Part shown: positions 55,440 to 64,000 of the stretch, one piece after another
Position numbering within the stretch: the stretch's first letter is position 1
Layout: each line of letters begins with the position of its first letter
Origin: Pyropia yezoensis
Taxonomy: Eukaryota > Rhodophyta > Bangiophyceae > Bangiales > Bangiaceae
DNA: 64,000 bases
NCBI GenBank assembly: GCA_009829735.1
Contig: CM020620.1
Span: 12,211,420-12,275,419, forward strand
Direction of reading: 5' to 3'
The notes under the pieces: generated by a model
Databases searched by the model: none
What the model was told of the DNA's origin: nothing
What the model saw: the letters and a program-made list of their open reading frames with translations, nothing else
Program-made: the position numbers and the translations under genes

Positions 55440-55930
55440 CTGCGTCATCCGCCACCCACCCGGCCATCGTCGTCTCCCACTCCCGTCGTCGCCCCCACCC
55501 ATCGTCTTCTCCCCCCCCGTCGTCGTCGCCTCCCCCGTTGTCGACGCCGCCCCCGCCGTCGACGCCCCCCCCGTCGTCGTCGCCCCCCCGTCGTCGTCGC
55601 CGCCCCCGCCGTTGTCGCCTCCCTCGCCGTTGTCGCCCCCCCCGTTGCCGTCATCGCCCCTGCGGGCACCGTCGTCGCTTCCCCCGTGGATAGCGTTGCT
55701 TATCTCTTGTTCTCCAGCAGTACCCGTCGTCGTCGTCGCTCCCGCCGTCGTTGCTGCCCCCCCCCCGTCTTCCTCGCTCCCCCCCCGGTGGTCCTCGTCC
55801 TCCCCTCCTGTTATGCATCGTCTGCCTTTTGCTGTCCCCCCCTTCCCTGGTGGTTTACCCCCTCGCTCTCACTTTCCGCCTCTCTGTGCCCCCCGTTTGT
55901 CCCCTCTGCCCCCCTCGCATCTCTTCACGT
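55440..55930. repeat. GTC/CCC simple-sequence region
   Basis: Imperfect trinucleotide-like repeats (CGTCGTCGCCCCC, CCGTCGTCGTCGC) with C runs. Frames here are Pro/Ser/Val/Ala-rich on one strand and Gly/Asp/Arg/Thr-rich on the other. There is no evidence for a protein. Confidence 0.7.
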
Positions 55931-55970
55931 GCTGCGCATCCGCCTGCTTATTTTGCTGTTGTTGATGAAG

Positions 55971-56029
55971 AACTCATTGACATCCCCTCTGTTGGCCATC
56001 ATCGCCAACACAGAGGATGTCAATGAGTT
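55971..56029. repeat. Short near-perfect hairpin
   Basis: Two 26-nt arms (55971-55996 and 56004-56029) pair with two or three mismatches around a 7-nt loop CATCATC. The left arm starts AACTCATTGACATCC. It lies in otherwise non-coding sequence. Confidence 0.75.
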
Positions 56030-59000
56030 TCATGATGCCCAGGCATCCCGATCAAAGTCAACTCGTTCTTCCTCATCGTTGCCCATAGCTTGCAGCGAAC
56101 CCTTAGGAGGGTGGCAGGCGACCAGGGTTCTCAGAGGCGGGGGCAAGTGTGCCCCGAGGCGACGTTCACGGAGGGGGCAAACAAACAATAAAGCAGACGC
56201 GGAGTGTTGGGAAGAGGACGCGTGGACCACCGCGCTGTTGTATATTTTTACCAGCTTACCGGGGGCCCTCGAGCGTAAGGTTGATGCCGCGTTCCGTTAC
56301 CTCAAGATGATGCGGGACAGAAAAACACCGTTGGGCCCTCTGCCGTCAGCGTCCTGCGACAGCTTTGTGAGTGGGCTTGTGTGATCTTGACGGGGTCTTA
56401 CGCAAGTGCATAGCCAATCAACAGGCGCCAGTGAGTGCTGTCTTCACTATACGCGTGTACCTGTTTGTACAAGTGGATGTGCCATGAAACTACAACTTGA
56501 TGATTTCTCGCGCCTAGCCATTCCCGACTGGGCGACGTTGCGCAAGGCCCGACGCGGCACTAGCGTTCCATGCCCTAAACGGGCGAACCCAGACCGCCTT
56601 GGAGTGCAACAGGGGCGGACCACGTGATCTCAGGCGCGTCCGAGATCCCGCCGGTCTGCCAGCACAGACCTCTACATCTCCTGGACCGGCGTGTGTCACT
56701 GAAGTGCCCCGAGCAGCGAGGCACGAGCTCCCATGCGGGTGCACGAATGCGACTGGAGCCATTGCGCTCGAAGCCAACTTGCAGAGCAATTTTCGTGACT
56801 GTTTGACTCGAGGTGGGCTCACAACCACACAAAGCCACCTCCAGTTGGCTTTACCATCAGCTGATGTGCCTCTGCAGTGCATCTTCATAATTCTTTGCTC
56901 TCGGGCAGGTCATGATCGCAGCACGTTTTCCCCAGCATGGCGTGAGACCCCGCCCTCGTGCCCCAAATCTGTATTCTCATTTGCAATGTTCCGCCGTTCG
57001 TGTATGTGCGCCGGGTTTCCACAGGTGAATATCCCAGATGGATATTGGGCAGCCAATGAGAGTCATCCTGTGTGCACGACTGATCAAGAATTGCCTTCAG
57101 AATTGCATGTTTGCTTCACGATCCCGCATGTCATGGACACAAATTGCACAATCACGACTGCTACACGTCTGCTTGTTGTAGGATGCACAATACGGAATTG
57201 GGCCGATCTTCACGCGGTCGACCAAAGGCGCTCTGTCCAACCTGGCATCAGATTCACGCGATCGACGGAGGTTTTCGACGTGGACCGGCAGTGATTGCGG
57301 TAGAAGAGAAGACGATCGACAGTGAGCCAACCGCGCTCGCGAGCTGGCGCCACGAACCCGCATCGCTGGAACGGGGGCTAAAAAGTGCGCAAGGGTGCCA
57401 TATAACCGGGTCATGACTGCTGAACGGTGTCCATTCTCTTTGAGCCACCAAACGCAGGTCATCAACAGGTCAGCCCAGCGTATGAAAGCGCACATATGTG
57501 GCGAGTGTCGATAGAATCCCAATTTCTTTTGAGCACGCCCGAGTCGAGATGACGCTGAGAAGAATTGTGCGCTCTAATTGTCTGACTCGTAGCCAAGTCC
57601 CAGGTCTGACTCGCAGCTGAGAATGGTCGGTAAAGCTTGGAGTCGGCTCTGTACTGGAAGCATCTCGGAGGTCGCGCTGGGTGTGCGAAGTACCGACCTT
57701 TGCACGACCCCCACCCAGGGTGCGGGCCTGGGCGCTACCAAGTGGTGCAGTTTACTGCAAGAGAAGCTTAAAACTCAGAATCTTATCGACACACGTTGTA
57801 CATCTTATAAAAACAAGAAGACGAGGCGAAAAGATTACTTATAGAGGAAGTCCAGGGTGGCTCTCGTGTCTGACTGACCTGCAGACAAGGGCCAGTCTGA
57901 TATTCCATGACACGAAAGTAGGCAAAGGAATATGGGGAAAGAACAGACGCGTCTCCTTGGCATAAAACAGCCAGTATCTCTCAGAGAAACAATAAGAGAG
58001 ACGTGTGAGAAAGACGCGGATGGACAGTTGGGGTGAGTCAGGCTGAGGAAGAGTGTACACATCACAGATTATCAGACGCATATTCAGTTTCTCAGTCTCA
58101 GACACTGTTTTTCTAGCATTGTATCGTTGGTGCTTGCCGTTCCTCCGTGCGGCAGCGAGTCCAGTTGTACGCCTTGTGCCACAGTAACTGGGCGCGAGAG
58201 CGCATTGAAGAACACGTTCCGTCGCGGAACGAATTGGAGAACCGACATCGTGCTCAACTGTATGTCTGACTGAGAAGATATTTGAACATAGTTTCGTACC
58301 CTTGCAAAACAAAGGAATGGGCGCGGCAGATACCTTGGAAGCGGGGTTGTCAAGCGTTCGGACATGAAGCGTATTACGCGCGTATGTTCAATAACATATT
58401 ACACGTACGCGCAATTTCTTCTCTTGCACCCCCTCTACGTGTATGCTTGGTGCTGCATAAAAAAAAAGACGCACAATGGAGATGTACGAGCCAGGTTTTG
58501 GGGTATGCTGCATCGCAGAACCCGCCAGGCAGGCACGCTGTGATCCGGTTGTTTACTTCAGAAAAATACCGTACCGCAACTGAGACACGCAGGGAACGCG
58601 GGTTGACCACCTGGGAGACGCTGCTGGGCAATCCTCAAGGTCCTCATGGGGCACATCGAAGGGAGGCCGGCGAACTTCAGTCACATGCGCGGACGCGCTG
58701 CCTTGCCAGGGGTGTCTTTGCGGCGGGGCGCTCGCGATGGTCGTCGCGCCGGGGGGGCGCCAGCCCTGCCCGATTCGGCCGGCGGTGGCCGCTGTCTGAG
58801 GCGCGATGAATCTCGGGGCCGGGGGGGGGGCGGCAGCAGTCAGACGAAGTGGTAGTTGGGGGGCGGCGCGTTCAGTGCTCCACATGTGCTGACAGGCGGT
58901 GGGTGCTTCCTGGGTGGGGAGAGCGCCTGGCGTCTGCTGCTGGGAGTGGTAGCCGTTGGCTAGTGGTTGTCGAAGCGGCGTTCAGGCACGAGAGCTACCC

Positions 59001-60165
59001 GCTTGAGCGGCCAGCTGACGCTGCCAGTAGTGCTATGGCGGCGCTCTGGGACCCGGGGAGAGGCGGCGGCTGTGGGACGGGGCGGTTGTCGCGGGGCGGC
59101 GCGTTGGTTGCACTGCGAAGCAGTTGCCGTATTCGCTTACTGCGGACCTGAGTTGAAGGGAGGCGTACATGTTGTCATGAAGGCATGTCAACGGGTGTGT
59201 TTCGCAACGGAGACGCGTGTGGGTGGCTATAATGGCAAAATTACCCCGCAGGTCGTTGCCCCGGACGCCCCCAGCGAGCCCACACTGCTTTTTCTACCGC
59301 TCAGGCGATTACGGCAGCCATCGTACGCCACCCGGCCCCAGCTCTCTCAACCCCGCTGTCCCAACGGAACTCATTAAGCCAGCTGTCCCAAACCCCTCTT
59401 CCCCCACCCCTGCCGCCCTCAACCACGCCTATCGGCGAAGTACAGCTGCTGTCCTCAGTGCCCCCGGATGTTCCCCTGTCAACGCCAACGAAATGGAATC
59501 CAGGACGACAATCCAAGTAGGGGGAAAGGGGTTTTGAGGCGTTGAGTAGCGACCACAATTGCCTCAGCTGCGGGGCACTCAACGGCAGACAAGCCACACT
59601 GGACGCGGCGACTGCTGACGCTGCCACTTGCCGCGGCGTCGGCCGGCCCTAATGCTGACCGCCTACCACGCGGGCGGATAGGGGGGAGGAGGAATGGAAA
59701 AAATAGGCGGACGCGCCGAGGTTATGACAGGAGGGGAGGTAGTGACCACAATCTTGGTTGAGGGGGCAAAGACAGTCATAACGGGGGAGTGACACAAGAA
59801 GAGGAAGGGGGGCACGGTGAAGTCGGGGAGAAGGGGTAGGGGGTGGCGTCGGAGGTGGGGGGGGGAGTGGGGCGCGAGGTGACGTCGGTGTACCCACGGG
59901 TGGCAGGGGCGGTGGCGTCGGCGGTGGGAGCTGCGGGGACGACGGCGGGTGCGCGCCCTCCACATCCGTCGTGCGCGTCAAGATTTGTGACACCGGCCCA
60001 GCAATGGAACCCTACCTCGACGGAACCAAACCCCAACGCATCATAGAAGACGTGCACATTGGCGCCGCCATCGCATTTAAGTGGGTATTGGCTGCTGCGA
60101 AATCCTGCACACACAACGGAACCGAACCTGTTGGTGTCGATCGAAACCGAACCCTGATCTCTATA
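56030..60165. other. No gene recognised
   Basis: This is less GC-rich than the rest. Frames of 100-230 codons occur (for example 56599-57294) but have ordinary random composition and no domains. GC-rich low complexity occurs at 58700-59100 and 59790-59960. No tRNA or rRNA is seen. Confidence 0.4.
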
Positions 60166-60280
60166 GTGCGTCCAGTAAAAAGTGGACGTGCACGTGTCGT
60201 GATCATGTCATATACCAGCCACTGCACCAATCAAACCCACGCTGCACGACACGTGCACGTCCACTTTTTACGGGACGCAC
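60166..60280. repeat. Foldback (MITE-like) element
   Basis: Inverted arms of 36 nt (60166-60201 and 60245-60280) match with one mismatch around a 43-nt spacer. The arm starts GTGCGTCC and contains TAAAAAGTGGACGTGCACGT. The flanks TATA and AATA do not give a clear target duplication. Confidence 0.75.
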
Positions 60281-61557
60281 AATATCCGTCTGACACCCAA
60301 GTGGCACCAGTTGTTCACCCATTGCGATTTCCACAGTGTTTTCATATGAACTGCCGTTTATGAGGGCCGGAGAAATGGGCTCCAGCCGCAAAGTGGCTCA
60401 AATTTAAAACTGACCCCGTACGAACTCCTGCCCGTGAGGCACATGGCTGGGTGCACCAGCTCAGAGGCTCCTCAACGGTGTGGAGAACAGAAAGAGAGGG
60501 GCACTGATGACCGAGTTGTAGCCGATTGCGAAAAATCAGCTCGAGCTCCCGGAGGTCAATTCGGTTCTAATTACAGCACTGTATCGTTCATCTGGTTGCC
60601 AGGTTGTTCCCGCACCGCGAGGGCATCCATGCGTGTCGCTCGCTGAACTGGCCTCCCATCCCCCCACCCCCCCCGTACTCGGCTTCGTTGCGCTATAGCA
60701 TATTGGAAAGAACCGAGCAAGAAGCCCATCGCGCCTGCAAGCTGGTGCTGGCAGTTGAGGAACCATCAAGGTGCTTGCGCAGGCTAGCAGCGGCCCCAGG
60801 ATCTTCTTCCCCTTGCCCGCCCGACTCCCCCCCCCCGCCCCCACCACCGCCCTCGAACCTCACCTCAAGGAGGTTGCTGGGGCGCCTAATGGGCACCCCC
60901 CCTCCTGCTGTACAGGGGCTTGTTTTCTTATCCTCCAAAGCGCGGATAGCCCTTTCCAGACGGGACTATTAGCGTCAGTGTGGGCCGAGGGAGATGCTCC
61001 TCATGCCCATTGATTGAGGAGAAAGCACCTCAAGGGCCTCAAGTGGCGAGAAAAGAAAAATACTACCAGTGGAGCAGGCATGAGGCTTCATGTCAGTCCT
61101 CCCAGCGAGCGCTGTCGAAGGTGGGGGGGGGCGCGGAGGGACGCGCAACAGTGCCTGAGGAGGGGACACGCCCAGTTAAGGCCTGCTTTACGGGTCGGAT
61201 GCTTTACGCAGCTTTCAACTTATGTGGCGCCCGCACAGTGGCTGAGACTTGATTCGCGACCATATATCTTGGCCAATCTGTCGCCAATTGTCGCCACGCC
61301 CAGGGCACACTCTGGAGCGCGGTTGCCGACAGACCACACCAAGGGTTTTTGATTTGTCGTCGAATTGATCTTCAGTGCACGCGGTGGCGCCTTCCGCCGC
61401 CTGCCCTCGCCGTTCCCACCGGTGGTGCACCACCCCTCACCTGTCCCATCCTTTTATACCGACCTTGTGCCCCTCCATGAAGCCATCCCAGCAGTACAGC
61501 GCAAGCAACTGTGTGAACTGCTTCCCTTCCCTTCCGCGGAGCTACCCGTTCTATCCA
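60281..61557. other. No gene recognised
   Basis: Short frames only, with C-rich runs at 60660-60860. It forms the upstream region of the transposase-like gene. I see no clear promoter element. Confidence 0.4.
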
Positions 61558-64000
61558 ATGGCGGATGCCGGCGCGATAGGTGCGGACCTCACCAAGGAGC
61601 AGGCTGCGCACGGTGCAATGTGCGTTATGGGCAGAAGCTTCTCACGTGGGAGCCTGGACCAATGCGTGAGTTGTACTACCACTTTTTGAGTGACTGCACA
61701 GTGACTGACGTACCCTTTCCGCTCTGGTGTCGCGTATCTTTCTTTTTTTTTGTCCCCCCTCCCCCCCCCCCTAGTGATGATGCTATAAACGATGTTTTTC
61801 CCAACAGGAGCTTGGCCTTTGGCTGCTGTCGCTGCTTCAAACGGTTTTTAAAGCCGGGTGCCGCCTTGGCGGCCTGGCGCTCGACGGCCGGTGCAGGAAC
61901 ATCTCCGGCGGTGCTGGCGGTCGCGCGGCTGCCCGAGTAGAAAAGCAAACAGGCGGCCGGAGTGACGGAGTCCGGCGTCCCCGCCGGCGTGTGCGAGCCG
62001 TGCTACACTCGGCGCAGGCGCGCGTACGGCGCCAGCCCTGCGGCTCCGGGAGGGTCTTCGGGAGCTATTGGAGAGCTTCCCATCCCCCAGGGCCTCGCGC
62101 TGGACGCGAGCGCGGTGGCCGCGCTGCGCGCCAGAGTGCGTGACGCTGAGCAGCAAGCCACAGGCGTCGGGCGAGAGCTTCAAAACGCGCTCCGCCAGCT
62201 GCTGTCAAAGTCGCCGTTCCGCGCAAGGAAGATGTGCAGCCACGGCAGTCCAAGAGACGTCGTGCGGACGTTGAAGGCCTTCTCGGAGTGGGCGTGACTC
62301 AGCGCCCCTATGCCGCTGGGTCAGAGCAGACTGCGAGCGCTCCCGCCAGCGCCAGGGGGGGTGCACGAACCGGTGCGTGCCCTGCCGCTGTGCCAGTCGA
62401 AGCACAGGTTGGTTTGATTGCCTCCGCGGGCGTCAAGGCGACGCAGTTCAACAAGCTGCGGCTGGGCTTTAGCGGCTCGCGGAGCCCGATGGCGAGCATC
62501 CCAGACTTGCGCGCAGCCCGCATGCTCCTGGCGGCCGCGAAGGCGAAGAAGGTCGCCGTGACCAGCACCGGAGCGCACCTATCCTCTGTGAGACTGGCCA
62601 TCCAAGAGGCGGTGGATGCCTTGGCGGCCTCCGGCCTCTTCATCGACCGGCTCCTCCGCGGCCCAGACGGAAAGGAGTACGCCCAGACGGACGCGTACAC
62701 CCCGCCGGCCGCAGCGGACGAGGAGCTGTGGGCTGCCAGCCCGCCCGTCCACGTCAAGGACATCCACGTCTCCATTGGTGTGGACAAGGGCGGGTCGCCG
62801 AGCTCGGTTAAGATTGTTGCTGGAATTATCAACCAGAGTCGTCCAAATTGGATTTCCAATACGATTTTGGTGGCCGTGTGCCCTGCGGCGAAGGACAAGC
62901 ATGCGCAGCTCACGGCCATGCTGGCGGAGCACCTTCTGCAGCTGCGGCAGCTGGTGCGTCAAGGTATTGTCGTGCCGGGCACGCGGCGGGCAGTCCGTCT
63001 TTTCGCCTCCGGCGACTACGAGGCGTTATGCGCCATCCACGGCCACAAGGGGCCGAATGCCAGTATGCCGTGCTTGTGGTGTTACAGCACGAGGGCGCCG
63101 AGCGCCGCCCAGGCGGCTCTGGACGCCCAGTTCGGCACGCTGCAGGATCTTCAAGGGGTGCGGTTGCTGCGTACGGCCGCACACTTGCGCGCAATGCACG
63201 CCACGCACTCGAGCGGCAGCGACGGGGCGCTCGTCCTTGCCGTGCACCGGTCGATTGCGCAGCGGCCGCTGATTGGTATTGATCCGCGTCAAGTGGTTCC
63301 AATTCCATTGCACATCCTCTTGGGAGTTACGATTCGACTTCTGCGATTGGCGATTGAAATCGTCATCCTCTGTAAGTCGCCGGCGATCGGGCGAGTTTAT
63401 GCCGACGAATTGGCGGTCGAACTACGATCGGCTGTTCGTGTCGAGCCGACGCCCTACCACGGCGGCGTCTTCATCGGGCGTGACTGCCACGCCATCGCCG
63501 AGAAGAGCGACGTGGTCTGTGCGACGCTTGCGCCCCTCGTCCCCAAAAAGGACTCAGACGCGTATGCAAAAGCGTGGGAGCTGTGGCGGGGCGTGCGGTC
63601 GACTTTGAGCCGCGCGGCCGTTATCAGCCGGGAGGAGTCCGTGCGGTTTCGTGCGGACACGAGGGAGTTTGTAACCCTCCTGTGTCGCTCGTTCCCCTGG
63701 GTGCGCGTGTCTCCAAAGCTGCAGGCGCTGTGGTGCCACGCACCAGACTTTCTCGACCGTTTTGGCAGTATTGGCCTGTACGGCGAGCAGGGCATTGAGG
63801 CCTGGCACGGGCACATGAACCAGCATGCGGACGAGTACCCGGCCGCGACCGAGCAGGAGTCCGCGTCAATGTATCTTCGGGCGATGGCGCACGCTTGGGG
63901 CGCGAGTGACTCCCATAGATCGCCGCATACGCGGCGGTCATCTGCGGCACCGGGGGCGAGGCGAGCTACCAAGCCGGGGGACGGACGACTCAAGGAGAAC
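61558..64000 (+). CDS. Transposase-like gene, multi-exon, cut by window end
   Basis: A possible exon 1 (61558-61665, MADAGAIGADLTKEQAAH...LDQC) ends at GTGAGT; an intron to the AG at 61940 keeps the frame. Exon 2 then gives CEPCYTRRRRAYG and a coiled-coil-like helix (AVAALRARVRDAEQQATG). By about 62230 the coding frame changes (small intron or indel) to an open frame that reaches 64000 without a stop. It contains a basic SKRRR, VSIGVDKGGSPSSVKIVAG near 62785, GDYEALCAIHGHKG and MPCLWC near 63010-63080, and YGEQGIEAWHGHMNQH near 63780. An Asp early, a GDY...CxWC core and a late E-Q-x-x-E-x-x-H motif match multicopy, transposase-like eukaryotic proteins. I cannot name the superfamily. The long frame is solid; the exon structure is not. 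Confidence 0.6.

Noticed and set aside
56599-57294. 231-codon frame in the less GC-rich region.
   Set aside because: Composition is random-like (many Cys, Thr, Arg), with no motif and no supporting context.

Overview
This is a GC-rich eukaryotic window made almost entirely of transposable elements. GT-AG introns, Ty3/gypsy chromoviruses, a KDZ-type transposase, a pogo/Tigger transposase and a Pif1-like helicase rule out a prokaryote. A GC-rich alga (perhaps red) or a fungus-like protist would fit, but the sequence does not fix the lineage. I see no rRNA, tRNA or CRISPR array. A run of 403 N at 30075-30477 joins two contigs.

Layout, left contig. 1-2273: the 5' part (Gag frame and LTR, minus strand) of LTR retrotransposon 'D'. 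2274-4206: the N-terminal half of a decayed Pif1-like helicase that D had inserted into. 4.2-8.4 kb: no confident gene, with a CCG-rich low-complexity block. 8428-17436: a complete young chromovirus 'A' with LTRs, target duplication ATGGG, gag and pol. 17846-21592: a KDZ-type transposase gene with at least one intron. 21.6-23.9 kb: GC-rich low complexity ending in a G-rich minisatellite. 24494-25600: a probable TATA-driven two-exon gene with two U1/JAZ-type zinc fingers. 25957-30074: a decayed, more distant gypsy element 'E'.

Right contig. 30478-39704: element 'B' (minus strand), a broken relative of A. 40027-48808: chromovirus 'C' (minus strand) with both LTRs. C and B both lie in what looks like the 3' part of D. 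49557-49917: the second D LTR. 49918-50647: the C-terminal half of the same Pif1 copy. 51968-53139: a pogo/Tigger pseudogene. 53-61.5 kb: mostly non-coding, with two strong hairpins. 61558-64000: a probable transposase-like gene running off the end.

Two observations stand out. First, all four related LTR elements (A, B, C, D) carry a reading frame on the strand opposite gag-pol, between pol and the 3' LTR; the B and C versions appear to share a domain. Second, the Pif1 halves flank the two D LTRs with the matching duplication CGGCG, yet lie about 47 kb apart in opposite orientation, so the region has been inverted or mis-scaffolded. A, B and E carry in-phase -1 slippery heptamers at gag-pol, C has an ATGA stop-start overlap, and A-D share one unusual primer binding site.
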